Shown here: in pieces, positions 1 to 8,244 of the stretch
Position numbering within the stretch: the first letter of the stretch is position 1
How the letters are laid out: every line of letters begins with the position of its first letter
Assembly (NCBI GenBank): GCA_003223515.1
Contig: QHVI01000094.1
Coordinates: forward strand, 1-54,322
DNA from: Candidatus Angelobacter sp. Gp1-AA117
Lineage (GTDB): Bacteria; Acidobacteriota; Terriglobia; Terriglobales; Acidobacteriaceae
Direction: 5' to 3'
Length of the DNA: 54,322 bases
Translations under genes and position numbers: made by a program
The notes under the pieces: generated by a model
Seen by the model: the letters and a program-made list of their open reading frames with translations, nothing else
What the model was told of the DNA's origin: nothing
Database searches by the model: none

Positions 1-307
1 AACTGATTGTTTCACGTCTTCCAGTCGTTAGCGATCTTATCCATCATCTCGGACAGGTACCGGCGAAGGCTTGCTTGGAGATCAGTAATGATGAGCCGGC
101 TTGTGTGAATCGATGCCAGAATTTCCTGGATCACGGGCAAACCGGAAGTTGACTGAAGCAAAGCCGACTTATTGGTACCAATCCGACCGACTTCCTCGAA
201 GCCCGTTGATGGCCAACTTCCGGTTTGCCGACCAATCTTGACCTAACGGCCGCCAGGAAGGTTTGTGCAAGTATGGATCAGAGTTTATGGCCCTTGTATC
301 ATGGAGC
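1..307. other. Intergenic start of window with inverted repeat
   Basis: I see no convincing gene here. A perfect 16-bp inverted repeat lies at 136-151 and 214-229, and a near copy of its left arm (17 of about 20 bases, including the preceding GGATCACG) recurs at 957-975 on the far side of the acetyltransferase gene. A minus-strand reading of about 45 codons ends near base 16, but it has no recognisable motif and I do not call it a gene. Confidence 0.5.
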
Positions 308-922
308 ATGGTAACGACCGACCCAGTTCTGATCGATCTGCCGATGCCTATCCGCACGCCGCGCTTGGCGATCCGGCCCAAACAAATTGGTGATGGTGCA
401 ATCGCTTTCTCTGCGGTCATGGAGACGTGGCAAGAGCTCAACCAATGGATGCGGTGGGCCGAGCATCGAGAGGCGTTTACAGCCGAGTCAATGGAAAGCC
501 GCAACCGGCATGTCATGGCCAGCTTCCTGTTGCGTGAAAGCATGGAGTTGATCGGAATCGAAACTCAAACCGGTGAAGCCGTAGTTTGGTGCGGGCTTCA
601 TAATATCGACTGGCAGGCTCTTCAATGCGACACCGGGTTTTGGGTGCGCAAGAGCGCTCAAGGCCGGGGTATCGCGACGGAGACGGCCAATGCAATGGTG
701 CGCTATGCGTTCGGTGCACTCGGAATGCAGCGAGTTGGGTTGACGCACTCGCTCGGAAATGAGCCTAGCTGCCGCATCGCCGAGAAGCTTGGTTTCGCTC
801 TGGAAGGGATACAGCGGAGGGCCAATTTGCTTCCGGGCGGCAAGGCAGTAGATAGGTACTGCTATGCTCGTTTTGATATCACCGGACTGCCTGAATTAGA
901 AGTGACTTGGGAAGGGCGTTGA
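308..922 (+). CDS. GNAT acetyltransferase, RimJ/RimL type
   Basis: Predicted cytoplasmic acetyl-CoA-dependent N-acetyltransferase of 204 aa. The N-terminus has the RimJ/RimL-type opening IRTPRLAIRP, and the middle holds the acetyl-CoA binding loop as GFWVRKSAQGRGIATETANA followed by RVGLTHSLGNEPSCRIAEKLGF, the usual motif A and B order. The frame stays open upstream to 263, but the family usually begins 10-15 residues before the TPRL motif, so I prefer the ATG at 308; an ATG at 344 is also possible. The substrate (ribosomal protein, antibiotic or small molecule) cannot be read from the sequence. The gene stands alone, with related repeat sequences on both sides at 136-229 and 957-975. Confidence 0.85.
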   Translation: MVTTDPVLIDLPMPIRTPRLAIRPKQIGDGAIAFSAVMETWQELNQWMRWAEHREAFTAESMESRNRHVMASFLLRESMELIGIETQTGEAVVWCGLHNIDWQALQCDTGFWVRKSAQGRGIATETANAMVRYAFGALGMQRVGLTHSLGNEPSCRIAEKLGFALEGIQRRANLLPGGKAVDRYCYARFDITGLPELEVTWEGR

Positions 923-1530
923 GTCGAACACGCGACAGGTTCACCAGTCTTCGGACGGATCACGGCCAAACCGGAGGTCATTCCGGGCCAGAAATCGGCT
1001 TGTGGGAAGTTTCACCAGATAGGTAACCGAGAACGCCCTTGTGATCATTGACGCGCTAATTCCCGACGGCCAATTTGCAGGGCCACCTCAACTCGCATTA
1101 CTAAGTTAGCGCAGCCGGGGGCGGCTAATGCCACTTACATTGCGTGTAAAAGCCGTGTTGCCTCTAACGGGGCTTGGATTTCGTTTGGTCTCAATTCCCG
1201 GCGCTTACGCGCCGGGCTGACTTCTTTCGCCCGCGTTGCGGGCTATTTATTGAAAATCCTGAATTCCGGTCGGGTGTTCAGCTCTTAAGTAAGTGGCATT
1301 AGCCGGGGGCGGCTGCCATCCATAAGGTTCTTTATTCCTTTTGCTTCCTTTGCGTCAATTAGACATGCTTCTGCTCGTAGAAGTCTTAAGGTGGCCAGAA
1401 TGTTCCGGGGCTCTCCAGTGAGACACCTGTTTCATCCTGAGACAGCCTTAGCTTGCTCAAAACCTGCCCTCCTTCAGAATCAATGACTTACCATGCCCGG
1501 TTTTTGGACTTCCCCGTGCTTTGATCTCTG
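923..1530. other. Intergenic region carrying a MITE-like element
   Basis: No gene seen. It contains a near copy of the repeat at 136-151 (957-975), the transposon-like element at 1125-1302 and its duplicated target, and a leader for the chemosensory cluster that starts at 1531. Confidence 0.6.
1115..1312. mobile_element. MITE-like element, copy 1, with 10-bp target duplication
   Basis: A 178-bp non-coding element (1125-1302) has 14-bp terminal inverted repeats, CTAATGCCACTTAC at the left and its complement at 1289-1302. Both ends are flanked by the same 10-mer CCGGGGGCGG (1115-1124 and 1303-1312). Removing the element and one copy restores the palindrome-like GCAG-CCGGGGGCGG-CTGC. Inside are two GC-rich hairpins (an AGCCCGGCGC/GCGCCGGGCT type and a GCCCGC/GCGGGC type). 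There is no transposase, so it would depend on one elsewhere. A second copy with a different target core is at 5325-5519. Confidence 0.8.
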
Positions 1531-1902
1531 ATGACCCCTCCCCGCAGCATAAAAATGGACCCTTCGGCAAAAACGGCTCATTCTGCGGTGGTGGAGCATT
1601 CGTGTGTAACGGAACTCTCACGGTTCTTTCCGGAGGCTATTCCGGTGCGCATCCCGGTGCGGGTGAGCCGGACGGAAGATCAGGCTGTAGCGGAAAATAC
1701 GGTGATTGAGTATGGTACCTCGCAGGAGGTTTTGCTCGCCTCCAGCCTCCCCCTGGATTTTGATGACCGCATTCATCTGAAAAATTCTGACGGTACTTTG
1801 GATGTAGAAGCGGAGATCGTGGCCATGCAGCTTCATCATGGCAAGACAGCAGTGGCCGCGCGCTTCCTGAAAAACGTGACAAACTGGATCATCAAGAAAT
1901 GA
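1531..1902 (+). CDS. PilZ-like domain protein
   Basis: A 123-aa soluble protein resembling a degenerate PilZ beta-barrel: an RIPVRV strand near residue 42, an LLASSLPLDFDDRIHL segment where PilZ proteins have 'xTxPLxxGxxV', and a final AARF strand. The c-di-GMP signatures (RxxxR and D/NxSxxG) are not clearly kept, so nucleotide binding is doubtful. It overlaps the next gene by 4 bases (ATGA at 1899-1902), so the two are probably translationally coupled, and it heads the chemosensory cluster. An ATG at 1555 is an alternative start. The PilZ call is by overall pattern only. Confidence 0.6.
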   Translation: MTPPRSIKMDPSAKTAHSAVVEHSCVTELSRFFPEAIPVRIPVRVSRTEDQAVAENTVIEYGTSQEVLLASSLPLDFDDRIHLKNSDGTLDVEAEIVAMQLHHGKTAVAARFLKNVTNWIIKK

Positions 1903-3446
1903 CCACTCCTTCAGTCGGTCCCAACCTGACAGAGATTGCGGCCTTCTGGCGCATGGCCCGGCGTCTCTACACGATCTATTCCGAACTGAAGCGAACTTTT
2001 GAGATCGAGATGCCGTTGTGCACCGATCTCGAATACCCGGTGGATCGTTCGGAGCCGGAGGTGATCGACCGTGTCCGTCAGTGGTTTGACCAGATGGATG
2101 CGCGGGTGCAGGTATGGCAGCTTCGCCAGCTTCTGCAAAGCACCAATCTACAGACAGAAGAGAACCTGCGGGAGCTGATTCACCGCCATCTCAACAAGAA
2201 CCAGCAGTCAGAAATAGACCGCGACAAGGTTGATTTTCTTCTGGTACAGTATTTCGCCCATTGCGCCCCCCATGGTCTTTACGAGCAGCAGATTACCCCG
2301 GAAGAGGTGGCGCGCATTCTCGAGCCGGTTCTGGGTGAAGTGCCGGACACCTTTCCTTCATGGATTGAAGGCCTGGACACAAAGCTCGAAACTCTGAACC
2401 GCTGCAATAATCTCGAAGAATTGCAGAACTCCGGCGCGCTGCTGGAGGTTCGAGAGTTGAAGCTGGCAATGGCTGAAAACCATTTTGACAAAGCCGCGCT
2501 GGTGGCCTTCACCCGCTTCAATTTTCTTGCCCGGCGGGCATTCTTTCGCGCAATGCATCTCGACCTGCATGCGATCCGCAATGCGATTAACGAACTGGAA
2601 AGCCGGGGCATCACCAGCATTGATTGCCGCGAGGCCGGGCTGACGGAGCGTGAGGGACTGGAAACGGTTCGTCATCTGGTGCATCAGTGGAAGACACCTT
2701 TCCGAGCCCCGTATTCCGGCGGATCCTCATTCCTGCAACTCATTCTTTTGCGTCATGCCCTGCAGCATGCTCTGAACAAGCCAGCCGGACAGCCCGAACC
2801 CGCACCAGCCGCGATAAAAACGCCAACGCCTGCACCTGCGGCTCCGCCAGCAACTCCTGAGCTGGTCACAGAGCAGGCGCCTCCTCCACAAGTGTTCGAG
2901 GTGATGAAACCCGAGCTGCTGGCCGAGCCACCGAAGCCGGTCGAGCCGGTGGGCATCACTGCACAAGAGATTATTCCGGAGCTTCACGATGCTGCGCCCA
3001 GTGACAATGGCACGCAGGAGCGACGGCAGGTTGAAGATGATGGCTACCTGGAGCAGTGCATTGTCGATATCAATCAGCAGCTCATGAAGCTGCCTCCGTC
3101 AAAAGGAGCAAGCGTAGCGGCGATTACGCTGGCCGGTTGCCGCTTGCTCATTGCGGCCTGGGAGGCGGAAGCCTTCATCAAGACCGGCAACTCCTTCCAT
3201 CGGGGACTGCAGCGCGCAGTGGCAGCACGCACCATTCTGTATGTGTGCGTGGAGCGGCACAGGAAGAAAGAGGCCACTGACCTTTTCGCCGCGCTGGAGA
3301 TTGCGCATCTCGCTGTCCATGAGATGAGGGACGATGTAGCCGCAGCCAAAGAACAGAAAGACATCGATGCAGCAGTGAACCTGGCCGCCAGCGCCAAGCG
3401 TCTGCTGGCATTGATCGATCAGGCGGAGAAACTGGTGAAGCAGTAG
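1899..3446 (+). CDS. Conserved hypothetical of chemosensory cluster
   Basis: A 515-aa protein that I do not recognise. Residues 1-290 are helical, with many charged and aromatic residues and no signal peptide or membrane segment. Residues about 290-375 form a Pro/Ala/Glu-rich linker. The last 130 residues are a helical bundle rich in Ala, Lys and Glu (the stretch ending AKRLLALIDQAEKLVKQ). A helical domain, flexible linker and helical bundle would fit a scaffold or adaptor, but this is inference. It is coupled to the PilZ-like gene by a 4-base overlap and lies 10 bp before the pseudo-receiver gene, so it is likely a working part of the chemosensory system. Confidence 0.75.
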   Translation: MTTPSVGPNLTEIAAFWRMARRLYTIYSELKRTFEIEMPLCTDLEYPVDRSEPEVIDRVRQWFDQMDARVQVWQLRQLLQSTNLQTEENLRELIHRHLNKNQQSEIDRDKVDFLLVQYFAHCAPHGLYEQQITPEEVARILEPVLGEVPDTFPSWIEGLDTKLETLNRCNNLEELQNSGALLEVRELKLAMAENHFDKAALVAFTRFNFLARRAFFRAMHLDLHAIRNAINELESRGITSIDCREAGLTEREGLETVRHLVHQWKTPFRAPYSGGSSFLQLILLRHALQHALNKPAGQPEPAPAAIKTPTPAPAAPPATPELVTEQAPPPQVFEVMKPELLAEPPKPVEPVGITAQEIIPELHDAAPSDNGTQERRQVEDDGYLEQCIVDINQQLMKLPPSKGASVAAITLAGCRLLIAAWEAEAFIKTGNSFHRGLQRAVAARTILYVCVERHRKKEATDLFAALEIAHLAVHEMRDDVAAAKEQKDIDAAVNLAASAKRLLALIDQAEKLVKQ

Positions 3447-3456
3447 CGGAGCGCGT

Positions 3457-4146
3457 GTGCACAACTCTCATGTAGTTCTGATCATTGCCGATGATGCCGG
3501 GTTTGCGCGCGACCTGCTGGCCCGCTGGCAGTTAGAGCGTATTGTCCCCGGTTTCACGGTGATGAGCACGGAATTGTTCAACGGCGCCGCCACCGGCCAC
3601 TTTGATTTGGCCATCGTTGGACCAGTGCGCAATGGCCGTTTCAATACAATTCTCAAAAGCATGGATACCGGTTCGCATCCGGTGATCTGCACTCTTGAAA
3701 GCTCGCAGCAGGCGCAGGGCATCAAGGCTGAATTTCCGCGCATCCTGGCGCTGCCGCAGCATGAGGGCTGGATAGATTCCCTGCTGTTGCTGGCGCATGA
3801 ATCTCTCAAGCGAGTTGATCTCACGGCGCGCGTGCGCAAGGCCGAGCAGGCGGTGGCGCTCCATGCACGCAACGCAACGCTCGGTCGCTACATGCTTGAT
3901 AATCGCCACAACTTCAACAATCTGCTCACATCAGTCCTGGGCAACGCCGAACTGCTGATCATGGACGCGCACACATTTTCGGAAGAAGTGCGCGACCAGG
4001 TTCAAACCATCCATGACATGGCGCTCAGCCTGTATGAGATCATGCAGCGCTTTTCCTCGATTGCGGTGGAGATGCATGTGACTGAGAAACTATCTCAAGA
4101 TGAGACACATGGCCTGTCTCACCTGGCCGCCAAGTCGTCGTTCTGA
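3457..4146 (+). CDS. Pseudo-receiver plus HisKA-type phosphoacceptor domain, no ATPase domain
   Basis: 229 aa, GTG start 10 bp after the previous stop. Residues 1-115 follow a CheY-like fold (VVLIIADDAG, then DLAIVGPVRNG), but the phosphoacceptor Asp is replaced by Gly55, so this is a pseudo-receiver. Residues about 135-205 match the dimerisation/phosphotransfer helix of hybrid kinases of the HDFNNLL type: RHNFNNLLTSVLGNAELL with His151 kept. The protein ends about 30 residues later with no N, G1 or G2 boxes, so it cannot bind ATP as a kinase does. Plausible role: a phosphotransfer relay or dimerising partner of the cluster's CheA. Inference only. Confidence 0.7.
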   Translation: MHNSHVVLIIADDAGFARDLLARWQLERIVPGFTVMSTELFNGAATGHFDLAIVGPVRNGRFNTILKSMDTGSHPVICTLESSQQAQGIKAEFPRILALPQHEGWIDSLLLLAHESLKRVDLTARVRKAEQAVALHARNATLGRYMLDNRHNFNNLLTSVLGNAELLIMDAHTFSEEVRDQVQTIHDMALSLYEIMQRFSSIAVEMHVTEKLSQDETHGLSHLAAKSSF

Positions 4147-4275
4147 CCTTCTTTCTGGGCTAAGTGGTTGTAACCCAAGAGAGTCTCACGTTACTAAGGG
4201 CATCTGTCCCCGGCCTCCGCTTGGATGTGCAATTGCTCTATTCCTAACGATATGTATGGGTAGGGGTTTGTCCAT

Positions 4276-4638
4276 TTGAAAAAGATTCTCATTGTTGATG
4301 ATTCGCCCGCGGAAGCAAAGCTGATGCAGGCAGTGCTGGATCGTGGGGGCTATGCGTGCGTGGCTACGCATGATCCCATGCGCATTGAGCAGATGATCGA
4401 CGTGGAACGCCCCAGCCTGATCCTGATGGACGTGGTGATGCCCCAGCGCAACGGTTTTCAGGCCTGCCGCGAACTCAAGGAACACGCTGAGTATTCCCGG
4501 ATTCCGGTGGTGCTGGTCAGCTCCAAGAACACTGAGAGCGATAAATTCTGGGCCAAGCAGCAGGGTGCGGATGGATACGTAACCAAGCCCTTCACCAGTG
4601 AAGAGCTGCTGGGCACAGTACAGAGGTTTGTCGGTTGA
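4276..4638 (+). CDS. CheY/PilH-like single-domain response regulator
   Basis: A 120-aa stand-alone receiver with all active-site residues: acidic pair Asp8/Asp9 (LIVDDS), phosphoacceptor Asp52 (LMDVVMP), Ser82 after VVLV, and Lys104 in TKPF. The start is a TTG at 4276; the MKKILIVDD opening leaves no better upstream choice. There is no output domain, so it would act by protein contact, as PilH or CheY do, or as a phosphate sink. It follows about 130 bp of non-coding DNA and precedes cheW by 58 bp. Confidence 0.9.
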   Translation: MKKILIVDDSPAEAKLMQAVLDRGGYACVATHDPMRIEQMIDVERPSLILMDVVMPQRNGFQACRELKEHAEYSRIPVVLVSSKNTESDKFWAKQQGADGYVTKPFTSEELLGTVQRFVG

Positions 4639-4696
4639 GAATCCTCAGGGAAGAAAAGGGAATTTTTAGATGTTGTGGTGGTTAAGGTAAACGGGA

Positions 4697-5203
4697 ATGC
4701 AGGAACCTCATCAGCTCGAACCTGTTATCGAAGCGGAACAGCTTGAACTGCTGCCTCGGGCTGCTCCGGAGCGGCAATATTGCATTTTCAGGACCGGGCG
4801 TGAGCGATTTTGTTTTTCTGTGCTGGATGTAGAGGAGGTGGTGGAGTGGTCGAACCTGACCCGGGTTCCACTATCTCCTACATTCCTGATGGGGATTTTC
4901 AATCTGCGCGGCTCGATTGTTCCGGTAGTCGATATCGCCTTCACCGAAGGACGCAGGCCAGACCTGCTTCCACGCCACATTGTAGTGGCTTCGCTGAAAG
5001 GCGATGGTGAACGCGATGACCTGCGTATCGGCATTGCCGCGGATGAGGTGATTGGAACCTTCAGCACCTCTGAGAGGCTGCTGGTGGATGAAGCTCCGCG
5101 TGACGTTCCTCATTGCTGCGGTATGTTGCGGCATGAAGACCGTCTGGCCCTGGTGCTGGATTTGAAAAAGTTGACGGAGACTTTTCCGGTCCCGGTGATT
5201 TGA
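4697..5203 (+). CDS. cheW: CheW-family coupling protein
   Basis: A 168-aa CheW domain protein that would bridge receptors and CheA. After a 25-residue acidic N-terminal tail it has the typical pattern: YCIFRTGRERFCFSVLDVEEVVEW, then RVPLSPTFLMGIFNLRGSIVPVVDI (the GxxNLRGxxxPVxD signature), and a final ALVLDLKKL strand. It is one of three CheW-like proteins in the cluster (see 12689 and 13177). It is followed by a 580-bp repeat-filled gap before the receptor gene. Confidence 0.92.
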   Translation: MQEPHQLEPVIEAEQLELLPRAAPERQYCIFRTGRERFCFSVLDVEEVVEWSNLTRVPLSPTFLMGIFNLRGSIVPVVDIAFTEGRRPDLLPRHIVVASLKGDGERDDLRIGIAADEVIGTFSTSERLLVDEAPRDVPHCCGMLRHEDRLALVLDLKKLTETFPVPVI

Positions 5204-5314
5204 GGAGAAGTAGTTAGTACTTAGTATTTAGTACTTAGCCAAATGCTTTAACCGCAGAGGACGCAGAGAACGCAGAGGAACGAGAAAAAGAGGGAAGAGT
5301 TTTATGGAGCGCAG

Positions 5315-5529
5315 CCGCCCTCGGCTAATGCCACTTACTTAGCATGGGACAGCTCAACAGCTTGGGAAGAGCGCAGAAAAGATCACGATAAGCCGAGCGC
5401 CGGAGGCGCGTGATTATTGAGCCCACGTCGGAAGACGTGGGAAAAAGGTTAGATCGAAGAACAGAGCCCCGTTAGGGGCGACACAATCAGGCTAAATTGT
5501 CTTAAGTAAGTGACATTAGCCGCCCTCGG
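5315..5529. mobile_element. MITE-like element, copy 2, with 10-bp target duplication
   Basis: A 195-bp element (5325-5519) with the same left end as copy 1 (CTAATGCCACTTAC) and a right end differing at one base (GTAAGTGACATTAG). It is flanked by CCGCCCTCGG on both sides (5315-5324 and 5520-5529). The 4-base core of the duplicated target differs from copy 1 but is the same on both flanks, which is what a true target duplication predicts. The interior has hairpins GCGCC/GGCGC, CCCACGTC/GACGTGGG and GCCCC/GGGGC, and only partly resembles copy 1. Confidence 0.8.
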
Positions 5530-5697
5530 CTGCGGGCAAGGGTCTTGGCGAGAGAAACGAATTTTGGGCAGTGCCGAGCAGAAACAAAGAACGCAGAGCA
5601 GATCAAGGTAGTGATCGAAGATTGAATTAGAAATGTAAAGCGGAAGTGCAGTAGATCGAGAATCGCTGCTTAGCGAAGCACAAAAGGTTAGTATCAA

Positions 5698-5757
5698 GGG
5701 CACGGCTTCAGCCGTGCCGTAAGCGGTAAGAAAGATTTTGGGGCTTTAGCCCCGGAC
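5698..5757. repeat. Two-hairpin (REPIN-like) repeat, family A, copy 1
   Basis: Hairpin 1 is GGCACGGC-TTCA-GCCGTGCC (5699-5718); after 21 nt, hairpin 2 is GGGGCTTTAGCCCC (5740-5753). The same arrangement recurs at 7313-7370 ahead of cheR. It sits in the leader of the receptor gene, so an effect on transcript structure is possible but unproven. Confidence 0.7.
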
Positions 5758-5786
5758 AGATTGTTGGTAGTTCCTGGAGGCAGTTT

Positions 5787-7223
5787 ATGAGAGGTCGGTT
5801 GAGCTCGACCATAACCATGGTGGTGGCGCTGAACTTCATCGCGCTGGCCGTCGTAATGTTTCTCGCCTTCGATGCTGGATCCCAATCCAAGGGCCTGGGC
5901 ATCTTTGCTTTTGGCAACCTGGAAAGCGGACCGGCCATGAAGGTGGTGATCTTGCTGGTGGTAGTGCTGGGAACAGCTTTCTTCACCTGGGTCATGCTTG
6001 GCAATCGAGTGACCGCATCGGTAAACAAGCTGACCGAGTTCTCCGAGCGGCTGGGCCGTGGGGATTTCCGCGCACGCGCGGAGATCGATTCTCGCGATGA
6101 CTTTGGCTTCATCGCTGAGAACCTCAACCGCGCCGCCGAGCAGTCTTCCCGGGTCATGTTCAACCAGGAAGCCCAGGATAGCCTGCAGAAGAGCGTGACC
6201 GACTTTCTGACCATCGTGAGCCAGATCGCCCGCGGCGACCTTACTTTGCGTGGCCGTGTAACCAGTGATGCGCTGGGCAACGTGGTGGACTCCGTGAATT
6301 ACATGTTGGATAACTTCGTGAAGGTGCTGGAGCGCGTGCGCAAGGCCGCTATCGACGTGCAGTCAAGCGCCAACGAGATCTTGATCGCTTCAGAAGAAAT
6401 GTCCTCCGGCGCCATTCAGCAGGATCAGGAAATCACCAACACCTCCTCCGCCGTGGAGCAACTCACGGTCTCCATGAAACAGGTATCAAATAACGCGGAA
6501 GCCAGCGCCGAGGCTGCGCGCCGCGCCCTTGACGCCGCCGAACAGGGCAACCGCGCCGTGCATGACACGCTGGAAGGCATGCAGCGCATCCGTTCTTCTG
6601 TGCAGGCCACCGCAAAACGCATCAAGGCTCTGGGTGACCGGTCCCTGGAAATTTCTGAAATCGTCAACGTGATCAATGACATTACCGAGCAGACCAACCT
6701 GCTGGCTCTCAATGCCGCCATTGAGGCGGCCCGCGCCGGTGAGGCTGGCCGGGGATTCGCAGTAGTTGCCGATGAAGTTCGTAAGCTGGCTGAACACTCG
6801 CGCAACGCGACGAAAGATATTGCCGCATTGATCAAGGCCATCCAGGCGGAAACCAATGATGCCGTGGTGGTGATGGAAGAAGGCACCCGGGAAGTGGAAA
6901 TTGGGGCCAAGCTGGCCGATCAGGCCGGTAAAGCGCTGGAAGCAATTTCAACTGTGGTGCGCCAGTCAGCCGAACTGGTGCAGGAAATCTCGCTGGCGTC
7001 GAAACAGCAGGTGCGCGGCACGGAAGGTGTCGCTAACGCCATGCAGATCATCTCCAACATTACCCGCCAGACTTCACAGGGCGCGCGCCAGACGGCCCGC
7101 ACCGTGGAGCAACTGGTGCACATGTCAGAACAACTGAACGAGGCGCTCTCGCAATTCCGCATCTCGTCATCATCCCCAGAAGGCAGGCCGGAATTGGTAG
7201 CCGCTGCAGGCAAACGGATCTAA
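5787..7223 (+). CDS. Methyl-accepting chemotaxis protein, PilJ-like, minimal periplasmic part
   Basis: 478-aa inner-membrane chemoreceptor. Two membrane helices (about 8-28 and 51-71) are separated by only some 22 residues, so there is no periplasmic ligand domain. A HAMP domain follows (72-125), then a second HAMP-like segment (about 145-195) and the long coiled-coil signalling domain with the canonical tip from residue 299 ([20 protein letters not shown], then [18 protein letters not shown]). It lacks a C-terminal CheR-docking pentapeptide. Double HAMP and no sensor domain fit PilJ or cytoplasmic-signal receptors, so the signal may come from the membrane or from partner proteins. Start ATG follows TGGAGG. 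Confidence 0.92.
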   Translation: MRGRLSSTITMVVALNFIALAVVMFLAFDAGSQSKGLGIFAFGNLESGPAMKVVILLVVVLGTAFFTWVMLGNRVTASVNKLTEFSERLGRGDFRARAEIDSRDDFGFIAENLNRAAEQSSRVMFNQEAQDSLQKSVTDFLTIVSQIARGDLTLRGRVTSDALGNVVDSVNYMLDNFVKVLERVRKAAIDVQSSANEILIASEEMSSGAIQQDQEITNTSSAVEQLTVSMKQVSNNAEASAEAARRALDAAEQGNRAVHDTLEGMQRIRSSVQATAKRIKALGDRSLEISEIVNVINDITEQTNLLALNAAIEAARAGEAGRGFAVVADEVRKLAEHSRNATKDIAALIKAIQAETNDAVVVMEEGTREVEIGAKLADQAGKALEAISTVVRQSAELVQEISLASKQQVRGTEGVANAMQIISNITRQTSQGARQTARTVEQLVHMSEQLNEALSQFRISSSSPEGRPELVAAAGKRI

Positions 7224-7312
7224 AACCCTCTCAACACAGAGGAACAGAGTAAGCAGAGGAGTTCAAGGATAAGGTCGGCAACAGGCACGACCAATAAGCG
7301 AGACATGTAACA

Positions 7313-7370
7313 GGGCATGACTTTTAGTCGTGCCGAAACATCCACAAGAAATTCGGGGCTTTAGCCCCTG
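7313..7370. repeat. Two-hairpin (REPIN-like) repeat, family A, copy 2
   Basis: Hairpin 1 is GGCATGAC-TTTTA-GTCGTGCC (7314-7334, one G-T pair); hairpin 2 is GGGGCTTTAGCCCC (7355-7368), 20 nt later. Compared with 5698-5757, stem 1 changed on both arms while pairing was kept. It lies immediately before cheR and explains why a longer reading frame from 7330 is not the real start. Confidence 0.7.
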
Positions 7371-7386
7371 CGGGTCAAGGGACATT

Positions 7387-8244
7387 GTGGTAACGGTTAG
7401 CGAACACGAATTAAGCGAAATTCGCGGGTTGATCGAGAAGCGTTCCGGCATCCTGTTTGACGAATCCCGCGAGCGCTTCTTCTCCACGCGGGTGCGCGAG
7501 CACGTGGTCGCCAAAAAGCTGGCGCATGGCACTGACCTGCTTCGCCTGATCAAGAACTCCAACGTGGAATTCGATTCGCTGCTGCAACGCCTGCTGACCC
7601 AGGAAACCTCCTTCTTCCGCTATCCCGCAGTTTTTGAGGCACTGGAGAAGCGTGTTCTTCCCGAACTGCACATGAAGAAGTTCTGGGAGAATCCGCGTTC
7701 GCTGCGTATCTGGAGCGCCGGATGCGCCACCGGCGAAGAGCCTTACAGCGTGGCGATGACGATTGCCGATGCGCTGGAATTTGCCGACGCCTGGAACATT
7801 CATATTCTGGCAACCGATGTAAGCCGCGATGCGCTCGATCACGCGGAGCGCGGGGTCTATGAAGCCCGCCAACTCGAAAAGTTGAATCCCAAACAGCGCG
7901 AGCTTTATTTCACACGCACGAACAGCCATTACGAAGTGAAGCCCCGCCTGCGCAACATGGTGACCTTTGCTCCCATGAACCTGGCCCAGGTGGTTTATAT
8001 GGGCAAGTTTGACGTGATCTTCTGCATGAACGTGCTGATTTATTTCTCAGAGCAGCGCCAGGCACAGTTGATCCAGCGTTTTCATGAGTACCTGGAGCCC
8101 GGCGGCTACCTGCTCCTGGGCCATGCCGAAACTATCGCCAGGGCTGAAGTTTCTTTTGACATGCATGTGTATCGCGACTCGCGCCTCTACCAGAAGCCGG
8201 TGATGGCGCGCCGCGCTGCCGCAGTGGGGCAGGAGAAAGAGTGA
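7387..8244 (+). CDS. cheR: CheR chemoreceptor glutamate methyltransferase
   Basis: 285-aa SAM-dependent methyltransferase that would methylate glutamates of the receptor encoded upstream. It has the small N-terminal helical domain (residues 1-75, with TQETSFFRYP just before the catalytic domain) and the Rossmann domain with SAM motif WSAGCATGEEPYS (about 109-121). VIFCMNVLIYF and GGYLLLGHAE follow, both typical of CheR. I chose the GTG at 7387 because the frame open from 7330 runs through a palindromic repeat. The stop overlaps the cheA start by 4 bases (GTGA). Confidence 0.93.
   Translation: MVTVSEHELSEIRGLIEKRSGILFDESRERFFSTRVREHVVAKKLAHGTDLLRLIKNSNVEFDSLLQRLLTQETSFFRYPAVFEALEKRVLPELHMKKFWENPRSLRIWSAGCATGEEPYSVAMTIADALEFADAWNIHILATDVSRDALDHAERGVYEARQLEKLNPKQRELYFTRTNSHYEVKPRLRNMVTFAPMNLAQVVYMGKFDVIFCMNVLIYFSEQRQAQLIQRFHEYLEPGGYLLLGHAETIARAEVSFDMHVYRDSRLYQKPVMARRAAAVGQEKE

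Larger units (their letters stand above)
5204..5786. other. Repeat-filled intergenic region before the MCP gene
   Basis: No gene seen. In order: a TAGTACTTAGTATTTAGTAC run (5214-5240), a 9-nt-periodic AACCGCAGAGGACGCAGAG array (about 5250-5282), the second MITE copy with its duplicated target (5315-5529), and a two-hairpin repeat (5698-5757) just ahead of the receptor gene. The last hairpin lies about 20 bp before the ribosome binding region TGGAGG. Confidence 0.7.

Noticed and set aside
16-150. Short minus-strand reading at the window start
   Set aside because: About 45 codons without a motif and crossing the inverted repeat; not enough to call a gene fragment.
7330-7386. Earlier GTG start for cheR
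   Set aside because: It lies inside the palindromic doublet repeat and adds residues unlike CheR; GTG 7387 is preferred.
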